A stretch of DNA of 54,226 bases from Pseudomonadales bacterium (GTDB lineage Bacteria > Pseudomonadota > Gammaproteobacteria > Pseudomonadales > UBA7434). The notes below the pieces were generated by a model. The model had not been told where the DNA came from. It saw only the letters and a list, made by a program, of their open reading frames with translations, and did no database searches. Shown here in pieces: positions 36,422 through 44,160 of this stretch. Where the stretch lies: assembly GCA_013043705.1 (NCBI GenBank), contig JABDNS010000120.1, positions 1 to 54,226 of the forward strand, written 5' to 3'. Numbering within the stretch: the first letter of the stretch is position 1; each line of letters opens with the position of its first letter. The position numbers and the translations under genes are program-made.

Positions 36422-37531
36422 TTAATCGCTCAATATCCCAAGCGCCGATGCTTCCTGTAAAACAGGCGCCACATTTTGCCCGGCCAGTACAGATTCCTGG
36501 CCTACGGTAATCAACCTGACTCGCTGCGGCAGCCCGGTGACCCACACACCTTGCTCGGTGTCTTCCAGCAGTGAAATGGGATGAAACTCCACTATGTTGT
36601 TGTCATCAACGACTCGCAAACCTACTTCGCCATTGTCATTCAGCGTAAACAAGGCCGGCGATACCAAATGCGCCATAACTTGATCGAGTTTGACACTCAG
36701 CCGTGCAGTTTGGCCCGACTTTAGAGAGCGATCGGCATTCGCAACCGTTACCTCTATAGGAAACGTGCGGGTAACCGGATCACTCTGGCTGGCAACAAAA
36801 GTAACCACGCCTTGCAACGATCGGCCCGCTACTGTTTTGCCGGTGACCGTAGCGCCGACCGGCAGGAAGCCAACATCACTTTCAGAAATATTCGCAGTCA
36901 CTAACATTGGGTCGAGGTCGATCAACGTCACACAAGCAGTACCAACGCTGGCATAGTCCCCTACGTGCATATGCAGTTTGTCGACAACGCCGGCAAATGG
37001 CGCTCGCACACGCGTATTTTGCAAATTAATTTGCTCTCGCTTTAACAACGCCCGCGCACTTTCAAGCCGGGCTTCGGCCGCTGCGATCGCCGTTTTAGAC
37101 TGCAAGCCCTTTGCCTGCAACTTGCGCGTACCCTCGTATTCGATCTCGTACTGGCGCAGCTGTGCTTGCGCCTGCACGACCGCCGCGTTGCGATCATCTG
37201 TTGCCAATTCACAAAGTAAAGTACCTTTCTTGACGAAGTCTCCCCTTTCTACAGGCCGGGCAACAACTGCGCCGGCCACTTGGGTCTTGACGTCAACCTG
37301 GCGCTTGCTTTGGGTTTTGCCGCGCAATAAAAGCTGCCTTACTCGCGGTTGCGAGTCGATGATGCGGACGCGTACCGAGGCGGGCTGCGGTTGATTCTGC
37401 GCTTGCTCAGCATTCTGGACAACAATAGTCCTGCTTTCAGATTCATTGCCATCACCAAAGAAGGCACCGCTTAACAGCCAAAGTGAAACAGCAATAGCGA
37501 TTGCTAGTGCTGTAAGAAAGTTTCGCTGCAT
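36422..37531 (-). CDS. RND efflux periplasmic adaptor (membrane fusion protein)
   Basis: 369 residues. An N-terminal membrane anchor (FLTALAIAIAVSLWLLSG) is followed by the lipoyl half (VAGAVVARPVERGDFVKKGTLLCELATDDR), a coiled-coil hairpin (about 115-170), the second lipoyl half (VRAPFAGVVDKLHMHVGDYASVGTACVTLID) and the beta-barrel (LVTANISESDVGFLPVGATVTGK). It links the downstream permease to an outer-membrane channel. The stop TAA and the permease GTG are five bases apart. The 289 bp upstream, before the convergent-side SDR gene, shows no recognised regulator site. Confidence 0.94.
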   Translation of the reverse strand: MQRNFLTALAIAIAVSLWLLSGAFFGDGNESESRTIVVQNAEQAQNQPQPASVRVRIIDSQPRVRQLLLRGKTQSKRQVDVKTQVAGAVVARPVERGDFVKKGTLLCELATDDRNAAVVQAQAQLRQYEIEYEGTRKLQAKGLQSKTAIAAAEARLESARALLKREQINLQNTRVRAPFAGVVDKLHMHVGDYASVGTACVTLIDLDPMLVTANISESDVGFLPVGATVTGKTVAGRSLQGVVTFVASQSDPVTRTFPIEVTVANADRSLKSGQTARLSVKLDQVMAHLVSPALFTLNDNGEVGLRVVDDNNIVEFHPISLLEDTEQGVWVTGLPQRVRLITVGQESVLAGQNVAPVLQEASALGILSD

Positions 37532-37820
37532 ACAATAATCCGGAAAATTCGATGAGACGCGCGCTTCAACTTCAGCAAGCTAGCTGCGCAAATAACATAC
37601 ACAAACAACATACGCGAAAAGCGCCAACAGGGATTAAAAGCCAGGAATGCGATTACCGAGGGTAAAGCGTGTATTAACCGGGGCGGTTGAGCCTGCGGGC
37701 ATTGGACGCAACTAGGTGCAATCCGATCTATTCATTGTAGGTACTGTGACGATCGGCAGCAACGAAAAGCCGCGGAATTCTGGACAAATACTGTGACTTT
37801 TGCTGCCGCGAGGCTGTGGT

Positions 37821-38570
37821 TTAACTCATCTTTTTGAGCATTGACAGCGGCGCAACTTTCAGAACAAGCCGCACCACGGCCCAGGGCCAGGCGGGCACAT
37901 AACTGTTGGCGCCCTCGCGTTCAATGCTTTTGACCAGGGCCTTACAGCCTGTTTCAGTATCGACCATAAACGGCGTGTTCTTCACTTTCTCGTTGATTTC
38001 ACTACGAATAAAGCCCGGGTGAACAGTGGAGACAACGATCGGCGTGTCTAGCAGGTCGATACGCATACCTTCGCTCATGGAAGACAGCGCTGCCTTGCTG
38101 GCCGCGTAAACATTTAGCGCGCGCCTGGCGCCACGCAGCGCGCTGATCGAGGAAATGGTAACCAGGTGGCCGGCATTCTGCTTACGAAAAATCTCGAGCG
38201 CCGCTTCACATTGCGCAAGCGCCGAGACAAAGTTGGTAATCGCTGTTTGGCGGTTCGCTTGAAAATAGCCTGTACCTATTGAGGCACCTTTGCCCATGCC
38301 CGCATTGACAATAATCCGGTCGAGACTGCCGAGGTCTTGCTCAAAAGCTTTGAACACTTCGAACACTTGCTCATGGTTATCGACATCGAGCGCCCTGATT
38401 GAAACTTGCAGCGATGAATCAATCGCCTTTATTTCATCTCGTAAACTCTCTAGCCGATCGACCCTGCGCGCGGCCAATGCAAGATTGCGCCCCTTGCGTG
38501 CAAACTCCAGCGCCATACCGCGACCCAAACCCGAACTTGCGCCGGTAATCAATATATTTTTTCGCGTCAT
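37821..38570 (-). CDS. Short-chain dehydrogenase/reductase
   Basis: 249 residues from ATG 38570. The classical SDR signatures are present: ILITGASSGLGRGMALEF (NAD(P) binding), NAGMGKG, the catalytic Ser in TISSISALRG and YAASK for Tyr/Lys. RR in AARRVDRL suggests NADPH preference. The substrate is not predictable. The track start is 22 codons upstream, where the sequence has no SDR character; the shorter start puts the Rossmann glycine motif near the N-terminus as usual. Apparently monocistronic. Confidence 0.9.
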   Translation of the reverse strand: MTRKNILITGASSGLGRGMALEFARKGRNLALAARRVDRLESLRDEIKAIDSSLQVSIRALDVDNHEQVFEVFKAFEQDLGSLDRIIVNAGMGKGASIGTGYFQANRQTAITNFVSALAQCEAALEIFRKQNAGHLVTISSISALRGARRALNVYAASKAALSSMSEGMRIDLLDTPIVVSTVHPGFIRSEINEKVKNTPFMVDTETGCKALVKSIEREGANSYVPAWPWAVVRLVLKVAPLSMLKKMS

Positions 38571-38627
38571 TGATGAACTCACTATGATGTAGTCGCTATG
38601 TAGTCGTTTGCCAGCGCCCAGAAAGAA

Positions 38628-38658
38628 CCGGGCCAACCACTCAACGCGGTTGGCCCGG
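38628..38658 (-). terminator. Terminator-like hairpin after the small lipoprotein gene
   Basis: CCGGGCCAACC (38628-38638) and GGTTGGCCCGG (38648-38658) form a perfect 11-bp stem with a nine-base loop. On the minus strand the stem is followed by TTCTTTCTGG, a poor but T-rich tail. It lies 54 bp past the lipoprotein stop and just before the SDR start. Confidence 0.5.
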
Positions 38659-38711
38659 CAGCTATCTTAACTGATTAAAAGTAGTGAGGGGTTAGAAACG
38701 CCGTTAATGGG

Positions 38712-38966
38712 CTAATCCTGGTAGTCCTCGACCTTGCGGCGCGCATCGTTAGCCGCCTCTTCCACATCCTCACCCACTTCCTCAGCGGTATCACGCAAGT
38801 TATCTATTGGGTCATCATTATTCTCGCAGGCCACAACCAGCGGAAGCGCTAGCAGTGCCGCTAACGCCATCGTTACCCGGCGCGATGACCTGGCCCGAGG
38901 CGTCTTTGTGCAAGCCGCCGCATTAATGGTATTGGTTGGGGCCGCAGCAATTTTCTTAATAAGCAT
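38712..38966 (-). CDS. Small acidic lipoprotein
   Basis: 84 residues. A long basic N-region (TKTPRARSSRRV) leads into a hydrophobic core and the lipobox LVVAC (MALAALLALPLVVACEN), giving a mature lipoprotein of about 38 residues that is highly acidic and helical (DNLRDTAEEVGEDVEEAANDARRKVEDYQD). AGGAGG lies six bases before the ATG, a very strong Shine-Dalgarno. A near-consensus sigma-54 promoter lies 62-78 bp upstream. I do not recognise a named family. Small amphipathic lipoproteins of this kind occur beside CsbD/DUF1328 stress genes; an envelope-stress role is inference. Confidence 0.78.
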   Translation of the reverse strand: MLIKKIAAAPTNTINAAACTKTPRARSSRRVTMALAALLALPLVVACENNDDPIDNLRDTAEEVGEDVEEAANDARRKVEDYQD

Positions 38967-39027
38967 AAAGTGCCTCCTATCGTAGTGCTATGTAGTTAAA
39001 GGGTTTGAATTTAAGCACTTAAAGTAT

Positions 39028-39044
39028 TGCAGCAAGCGTGCCAA
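39028..39044 (-). promoter_or_regulatory. Sigma-54 promoter of the small lipoprotein gene
   Basis: On the minus strand TTGGCACGCTTGCTGCA has the invariant GG and GC separated by exactly ten bases and a full TTGGCACG -24 element; only one base of the TTGCA -12 element deviates. It lies 62 bp before the ATG of the lipoprotein gene. Confidence 0.75.
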
Positions 39045-39238
39045 CTGCTAAACGCCACCCTAAACCGGGTAATAGCGCGCTGAGTCGCTGCGATCACGCG
39101 CATTCGTAGACCCGGCGGCAGGTAAATTCTACAAAGCCTGCAAATTTTACCGGGCGGTCGACAAGCATTGCGCCCTGATCCTGAACAGTTTTTACCCACC
39201 CAGGCGCCGAAATCCCGCAGGATAGCGGTTCTGGAAAG

Positions 39239-39255
39239 TTGGCATAGCGGTTGCA
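39239..39255 (+). promoter_or_regulatory. Sigma-54 promoter of the DUF1328-CsbD genes
   Basis: TTGGCATAGCGGTTGCA matches the sigma-54 consensus TTGGCACGNNNNTTGCW except at the two bases after TTGGCA, with GG and GC correctly ten bases apart. It lies 72 bp before the DUF1328 ATG. A sigma-54 activator gene is present 1.8 kb downstream (41098-42450). Confidence 0.72.
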
Positions 39256-39326
39256 ATATTGATCATGCACCACGAGTACAAAGCAAAAATACGTTTTTAA
39301 CTTTAGAAAAGAAAAGGAGGTACACC

Positions 39327-39491
39327 ATGTTTCATTGGGCACTGATGTTTTTAATCGTTGCAATTATCGCCGGTGTACTCGGCTTACCAAGTGTTGCGGT
39401 AATAGCTTCGGAAGTCTCATGGATTTTCTTTGTCGTCGGTTTAATCCTGTCTGTGCTGCTGTTTGTGATGGGTAGGCGCCCTCCCCTTTAG
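39327..39491 (+). CDS. DUF1328 (YtjA-like) small membrane protein
   Basis: 54 residues with two transmembrane helices (HWALMFLIVAIIAGVLGL and ISWIFFVVGLILSVLLFVMG-type), matching the DUF1328/YtjA family both in length and in the FHWALMFLIVA start. AAGGAGG six bases before ATG 39327 fixes this start; the track ORF begins 53 codons too early. Function unknown; the family is often found with CsbD and other stress genes in Proteobacteria. A sigma-54 promoter precedes it. Confidence 0.88.
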   Translation: MFHWALMFLIVAIIAGVLGLPSVAVIASEVSWIFFVVGLILSVLLFVMGRRPPL

Positions 39492-39594
39492 GAGCCAATA
39501 GCCAACCTCAGTATAAGTAGCAGACGGATTCGGGGGCACGCAGTAACCAAGCGTCAACCGCAACCAAATCAACCCAACCAATAGGAGTCATTTT

Positions 39595-39798
39595 ATGAAC
39601 AACGATATTCTTAAAGGCAAATGGAAACAGTTGAAAGGCGAAGCCAAACAGCGCTGGAGTGAACTTACCGACGACGACCTGGATCGCATCGACGGTAAGA
39701 AAGAAGAGCTGGTCGGTGCTATCCAGGAAAAGTACGGCAAAACCAAGAAAGAGGCTGAGCAGGAGCTGGAAGAGTTTCGTGAAAAACTCGATAGCTAA
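39595..39798 (+). CDS. CsbD-family stress protein
   Basis: 67 residues: MNNDILKGKWKQLKGEAKQRWSELTDDDLDRIDGKKEELVGAIQEKYGKTKKEAEQELEEF matches the CsbD/YjbJ family, small charged helical proteins that are abundant under osmotic or starvation stress and have no known biochemical role. AGGAG precedes the ATG. It follows DUF1328 by 103 bp and is probably co-transcribed from the same sigma-54 promoter; I found no second promoter in the gap. Confidence 0.93.
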   Translation: MNNDILKGKWKQLKGEAKQRWSELTDDDLDRIDGKKEELVGAIQEKYGKTKKEAEQELEEFREKLDS

Positions 39799-39859
39799 GT
39801 GGGCTGCCGCATGGAAGCGGCCTTACTGTCTTCCTTAAATCCAGATGAAGGACACTCGC

Positions 39860-40801
39860 ATGGCACAGGCAGAAACCAGCACCCAGGTGGCGACCGAACC
39901 AACGGCGGTGGCAGCGCCACAGAGCATCGCAGATGTTGCGGACTCGCTAAATATGACTTTCCTCGGAATCTGGGACGGGTTTATTAAACACACACCCTAC
40001 CTTATCGCGGGGCTGATGGTTCTACTGCTTACCTGGATTGCGGTTGCCATTTTTCGTCGCGTAGCAGGCAGGGCGCTTTCGCGTAGCGGGCTGCGCTCTT
40101 CCTTGCGCGAGTTGCTGCTAAGGCTCGTTGCCATTGCAATATGGTTCGCCGGTTTATTGTTGGCTGCGATGTTCTGGTTTCCCGGCCTCACACCCACTAC
40201 TGCGCTGGGCGGCCTGGGCTTGCTTTCGGTTGCGGTGGGCTTTGCGTTCCAGGATATTTTCGAAAACTTCTTCGCCGGCATTCTGTTGCTGTGGCGCTTT
40301 CCGTTTGAAAACGGCGATTATATAGAGTGCGAAGGCATTATGGGCGAGGTGGAAGACGTTACCGTGCGTATGACCAAGATTCGCCAGACGACTGGCGAAC
40401 TGGTACTGGTGCCCAACTCGGTGCTATTTAAAAACCCGGTGAACGTGATGACCAACAGAGGCGCCAGGCGCGTCGATATCGTTGCCGGCGTCTCCTACGA
40501 CAGCGATGTAGAGCAAGCCACAGAAATCATTGAGAAAGCCGTGAAAGCTTGCAATTCAGTACTGGGCGACAGGCCAATACAGGTTTTCCCTCAAGCCTTC
40601 GGAGCCAGCAGTATCGATATTGAAGTTGCCTGGTGGACAGAGGCCAAACCGGTAGACATTCGCGCCTCACGCGCAGAAGTGGTTTGCGCGGTGAAACGCG
40701 CACTCGATGAAGCGGGTATTGAAATACCATTCCCGTATCGCACGCTCACTTTTAAGGAGCCGCTGCCCACTAAGCGCGTTGACAACAATGAGGCCGCGTA
40801 G
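39860..40801 (+). CDS. Small-conductance mechanosensitive channel (MscS family)
   Basis: 313 residues from ATG 39860, chosen because GAAGGA lies seven bases before it; the track ATG five codons earlier has no such site. About 35 disordered residues precede three transmembrane helices. The pore-lining TM3 and beta domain carry the MscS signature GGLGLLSVAVGFAFQDIFENFFAGILLLWRFPFENGDYIE, and GEVEDVTVRMTKIRQTTGELVLVPNSVLFKNPVNVMTNR follows. It acts as a tension-gated safety valve in the inner membrane under hypo-osmotic shock. Situated in the sigma-54/CsbD stress block. Confidence 0.95.
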   Translation: MAQAETSTQVATEPTAVAAPQSIADVADSLNMTFLGIWDGFIKHTPYLIAGLMVLLLTWIAVAIFRRVAGRALSRSGLRSSLRELLLRLVAIAIWFAGLLLAAMFWFPGLTPTTALGGLGLLSVAVGFAFQDIFENFFAGILLLWRFPFENGDYIECEGIMGEVEDVTVRMTKIRQTTGELVLVPNSVLFKNPVNVMTNRGARRVDIVAGVSYDSDVEQATEIIEKAVKACNSVLGDRPIQVFPQAFGASSIDIEVAWWTEAKPVDIRASRAEVVCAVKRALDEAGIEIPFPYRTLTFKEPLPTKRVDNNEAA

Positions 40802-40803
40802 CG

Positions 40804-41103
40804 ATGCATGAAGAAACAGAGAGGATAGCAGGCGATGCGTTCAGCATCGCCTTGCCGGGCAAGCTTGATAACAGAATTTTTGACGCCGATGGTAATACAG
40901 CTGGCAGAATTGAAAAGTTGCTAATTGATGTTAACAACGGTTTAATTCGCTATACCGAAGTAAAGCTTTTGGAACACGGCAGCGTGCGCCTGCCCTGGGC
41001 CACCTTGCTGGCTAAAAAAAGTGGCGGTTATACGCTGTCGCCGATTGGCAAGGCATTAATCGACAGTGCGCGCTCCAGAAAACAAAGTAAAAGTAAATCA
41101 TGA
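40804..41103 (+). CDS. PRC-barrel-like small protein
   Basis: 99 residues. KLDNRIFDADGNTAGRIEKLLIDVNNGLIRYTEVKL...VRLPWATLL has the beta-rich pattern of PRC-barrel domains (a 'G..vG.i.dl.id...G.i.y.v' signature), followed by a basic tail (SARSRKQSKSKS). PRC-barrel proteins of this size often accompany CsbD and MscS genes; the role is unknown. The start is two bases after the mscS-like stop, with GAGG ten bases upstream, so the two are coupled. Its 3' end overlaps that of the convergent sigma-54 activator gene by six bases. Confidence 0.75.
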   Translation: MHEETERIAGDAFSIALPGKLDNRIFDADGNTAGRIEKLLIDVNNGLIRYTEVKLLEHGSVRLPWATLLAKKSGGYTLSPIGKALIDSARSRKQSKSKS

Positions 41104-42450
41104 CTCGTACTCCTTGAGCCGGTTGTACAGCGTCTTCAGTGATATACCCAATTTTTCTGCCGCAGCTGTCTTGTTGCCTTCGGTTGCCTCGAGCGTGGCA
41201 TAAATTAACTTGCGCTCGGCATCCTCGAGAGAGGCGCCGACTGAAACTGTAAGATAGTCGCCATCGTCCACATCTGCAGCGGCCTGGGCTTCTGGAAAAT
41301 GCTCAGCCTCTATTTTGGAAGACGCCATGATGTGCGCGCGCTGAACCGCACTTCTTAGCTCCCGCACGTTACCAGGCCAGGGGTATTTTTGGATGGCTTC
41401 GATGGCCGCAGGCGCAAGCGCCTTTTCAACGCCATGCTCAAGGTTTAGCTCGTGCAGAAAATGCAGCGCGAGGCCAAGCGCATCATCGCCTCGGTCACGC
41501 AACGGCGGTATGTTCAACGGAAATTGGGCAATGCGAAAATACAGGTCTTCGCGCAACAGGCCTTCGGCAATGGCCTCCTGCGGGTCGCGGTTGGTGGCTG
41601 CAACGATCCGCGCCGTCATCTCCAACTCTTTTTCTCCACCCACGCGCCTGAAGCGTCGCGACTCCAGTACGCGCAACAACTTAACCTGCAAATCCATGTC
41701 CATCTCGCCAATTTCATCGAGCAGCAAAGTACCTCCGTCAGCGCGCTCGAAAAACCCGGCATGCTGGTTCTGCGCACCGCTAAAAGCACCTTTTTCGTGG
41801 CCGAACAATTCACTTTCAGCGAGCTCGGCGGGTATGGCGCCGCAGTTCATTGCAACGAATGGCCCCTCTACAGCGGATAATTCATGAATAGTTTGCGCAG
41901 CTAGCTCCTTGCCGGTACCGCTCTCTCCCACCAATAACACCGACGCATTGCTGGGCGCAACTTTGCGCAACATCCGGTATAACTTGCGCATTTTTTTTGA
42001 ACTGCCACGCAGTAATCCAAACTGGTCTACAACGTGGTCGTGCGCATGTCGCTCAGCGCTGGCGGCAGCGCTAAGTCTCTCCTCGCGAATATCTTGCAAT
42101 AGGTTGGCGATGAACGGTTGATCCAGCGGTTTACAGAAAAAGTAACTGGCATTGAGCTTAATACCACGACGCGCTCGAACCGGGTCATCGCAATGGTGCA
42201 TCAGTGCCACGTCCGCATCTTCCAGGCTCTGGTGCTGCAGCAATTCAAGGCCTTCACCATCGGGAAGATCCAACGCAATAAATGCTGCGAGGAGTTTGTC
42301 GCCAACGTTATCAAGAAATCTATGCGCGTCAGCCAGGGTGCTGCACAACATAGGATTAAGCCCGACGTCGCGTAGAATATTTTCCAACACTTGCGAATGC
42401 GCGGCGTCTTCATCGACTACTAGCGAGCAGTATTCAGGGGCGACCGTCAT
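41098..42450 (-). CDS. Sigma-54-dependent transcriptional activator with degenerate receiver domain
   Basis: 450 residues. The receiver-like domain (about 1-125) has Ala at the expected phospho-acceptor position (A59 in FIALDLPDG, measured from the conserved G) and His where Thr/Ser is usual (ALMHHCDD), although Lys is kept (FFCKPLD). The AAA+ domain is complete: GESGTGKE, sigma-54 loop GAFSGA (usual GAFTGA), LLLDEIGEM, and R-finger region LREDLYFRIAQFPLNIPPLRDR. A Fis-type helix-turn-helix closes the protein (NKTAAAEKLGISLKTLYNRLKEYES). It should open sigma-54 promoters, and two such promoters lie 2 kb away in the stress block. The altered receiver suggests phosphorylation-independent control. 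It lies 42 bp after the symporter gene on the same strand. Confidence 0.93.
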   Translation of the reverse strand: MTVAPEYCSLVVDEDAAHSQVLENILRDVGLNPMLCSTLADAHRFLDNVGDKLLAAFIALDLPDGEGLELLQHQSLEDADVALMHHCDDPVRARRGIKLNASYFFCKPLDQPFIANLLQDIREERLSAAASAERHAHDHVVDQFGLLRGSSKKMRKLYRMLRKVAPSNASVLLVGESGTGKELAAQTIHELSAVEGPFVAMNCGAIPAELAESELFGHEKGAFSGAQNQHAGFFERADGGTLLLDEIGEMDMDLQVKLLRVLESRRFRRVGGEKELEMTARIVAATNRDPQEAIAEGLLREDLYFRIAQFPLNIPPLRDRGDDALGLALHFLHELNLEHGVEKALAPAAIEAIQKYPWPGNVRELRSAVQRAHIMASSKIEAEHFPEAQAAADVDDGDYLTVSVGASLEDAERKLIYATLEATEGNKTAAAEKLGISLKTLYNRLKEYES

Positions 42451-42492
42451 GTTTTTTGCTTCGCTCCTACGCGATTACTTTTTTCCCTTTGC

Positions 42493-44130
42493 TTAAGAAA
42501 CATTATTTTTAGTAAACGCACCTGCTTTCAGGCGTTTTTGATAATCCAGCAATTCCTTTTTGATAATTGGCGCCAGCAAATACAAACCAAAGATATTGGG
42601 CAGCGCGATAACAAAAACCAACGCGTCGGAAAATGAAAGAATAGCGCCCAACTGCACCGAACTACCCAATGCCGCAAACGAACAAAAAACCAGCTTAAAA
42701 GCGTTTTCTGCCAGCGCCGAATCACCTACTAGATAGGTCCAACCCTTTAAGCCATAGTACGACCAGGCAATTAATGTAGAGAAAGCGAACAGCACCGCCA
42801 CAATCGACAACGGTACCGCCGACCATCCCAGGGTTCCACTAAAGGCTCGCGATGTAAGCTCCACACCCTGGACGCCCGCGCCCGCCATTTCCGGCGTATA
42901 GACTGTGGTCAGGATAACCAATGCAGTTAACGTACAAATAACTACCGTATCGATAAACGGTTCCATCAAGCCAACATAGCCTTCAGTAATTGGCTCGCTG
43001 GTGCGCACCGCTGAATGCGCCACCGCCGCCGAACCAATACCGGCCTCATTCGAAAAAACCGCTCGCTGGAAGCCAAGAATCATTACTCCCAGCATGCCAC
43101 CGCCAATTGCTTGCGGGTTAAAAGCCTCGCTAAAAATAGCCTGTAATGCACCGGGCAACCTGTCGGCATTCATGGTGATTACCGTCACTGCGCCTATTAC
43201 GTAAGCCAGCGCCATAAATGGCACCAGTTTGCTGGTAACGCGGGCTATGCTTTTGATCCCGCCAATAATCACCACAGCAACCAGGCTGGCAAGCACAAGG
43301 CCAAACAGCCAACCCAATTCAGCAAACCTGCTTTGCTCGCCACCGGTAATAAACACGAACTGCTCGAAGGCCTGGTTCGACTGGAACATATTGCCAATAC
43401 CAAAGCAGCCAATAACAATCGACAAAGCATAAAAAGCGCCCAGCGGCCTGGCCGCCCAACTCATGTTGCGTAACCGCAGCGCCGCCTCCAGGTAATACAT
43501 TGGCCCGCCAGATACTGACCCATCGGGATTGACCTTGCGAAATTTAACGCCCGCCACGCACTCTGCAAACTTGGTCGACATACTCAGGAAGCCGGCAACG
43601 ATCATCCAGAACGTCGCGCCTGGACCTCCAACGGAAATAACCACAGCGACACCGCCGATGTTGCCAATTCCCACGGTTCCCGACACAGCGGTCGACAAAG
43701 CCTGGAAGTGGCTAACTTCACCCTCTGTTCCAGCTTTGGCGTAATCACCGCGCAACAAGTGGAAGGCGTGGCGAAAGCCGCTAAGGCTTAGAAAATTAAA
43801 ATAAAAAGTAAACACCACAGCGGCGCCAGCTAGCCAAAGCACAATCCATGGCAAGTCGGCGCCAAATAAATTTATCTTATAAAAAACGAAGTTGGAAACG
43901 GCTTCAGCAATTGGCTCGACCCAGGCGTTGATACGCGCATCAAGGCCAGTGGCGGCCTCTGTAGCGCCAGCTGGCTGGGACCAGGCAGAGACGACCACAA
44001 TCAACAACAACGCAAGCAGGCAGGTCTGCGCTGACCCGGCCAGACGTATTGAATTCAGCGACTCGTAAGCCGTTTGGGCAGGGCGAACTATGGTACAGTT
44101 ATTTGCCTTTTGCTTAGAATACATCATCAA
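42493..44130 (-). CDS. Sodium:alanine/amino-acid symporter (AGCS family)
   Basis: 545 residues, about eleven or twelve transmembrane segments. AGCS hallmarks are visible: the GTVGIGNIGGVAVVISVGGPGATFWMIVAG region after HFQALSTAVSG, FRKVNPDGSVSGGPMYYLEAAL, and FSNEAGIGSAAVAHSAVRT. An N-terminal hydrophobic segment resembling a signal peptide (LLALLLIVVVSAWSQPAGA) extends the usual start by about 50 residues. It imports small amino acids such as alanine or glycine with Na+, in keeping with a marine setting. Only 30 bp separate its ATG from the divergent aldehyde dehydrogenase start, so promoters must overlap coding DNA or one start is further in. Confidence 0.93.
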   Translation of the reverse strand: MMMYSKQKANNCTIVRPAQTAYESLNSIRLAGSAQTCLLALLLIVVVSAWSQPAGATEAATGLDARINAWVEPIAEAVSNFVFYKINLFGADLPWIVLWLAGAAVVFTFYFNFLSLSGFRHAFHLLRGDYAKAGTEGEVSHFQALSTAVSGTVGIGNIGGVAVVISVGGPGATFWMIVAGFLSMSTKFAECVAGVKFRKVNPDGSVSGGPMYYLEAALRLRNMSWAARPLGAFYALSIVIGCFGIGNMFQSNQAFEQFVFITGGEQSRFAELGWLFGLVLASLVAVVIIGGIKSIARVTSKLVPFMALAYVIGAVTVITMNADRLPGALQAIFSEAFNPQAIGGGMLGVMILGFQRAVFSNEAGIGSAAVAHSAVRTSEPITEGYVGLMEPFIDTVVICTLTALVILTTVYTPEMAGAGVQGVELTSRAFSGTLGWSAVPLSIVAVLFAFSTLIAWSYYGLKGWTYLVGDSALAENAFKLVFCSFAALGSSVQLGAILSFSDALVFVIALPNIFGLYLLAPIIKKELLDYQKRLKAGAFTKNNVS

Positions 44131-44160
44131 AAGTTTCCGCTTTATTGTGTTATTGGATGC

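Larger units (their letters stand above)
38967..39326. other. Divergent intergenic region with two sigma-54 promoters
   Basis: About 360 bp between the lipoprotein (minus) and DUF1328 (plus) genes. It holds one sigma-54 promoter in each direction (listed separately) and an imperfect dyad GGTAAATT...AATTTTACC (39121-39151) lying between them, a possible activator site. Track ORFs 39011-39256 and 39094-39363 (minus) look like non-coding open frames. Confidence 0.6.

Noticed and set aside
39094-39363. 89-aa and 81-aa minus-strand ORFs between the lipoprotein and DUF1328 genes
   Set aside because: They cover the sigma-54 promoter region and the start of DUF1328, and show no domain or strong ribosome-binding site.
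39492-39594. Possible third sigma-54 promoter before csbD (GGGGGCACGCAGTAACC)
   Set aside because: The GG-N10-GC spacing is not met and the -12 element is absent, so csbD is better explained by read-through from the DUF1328 promoter.
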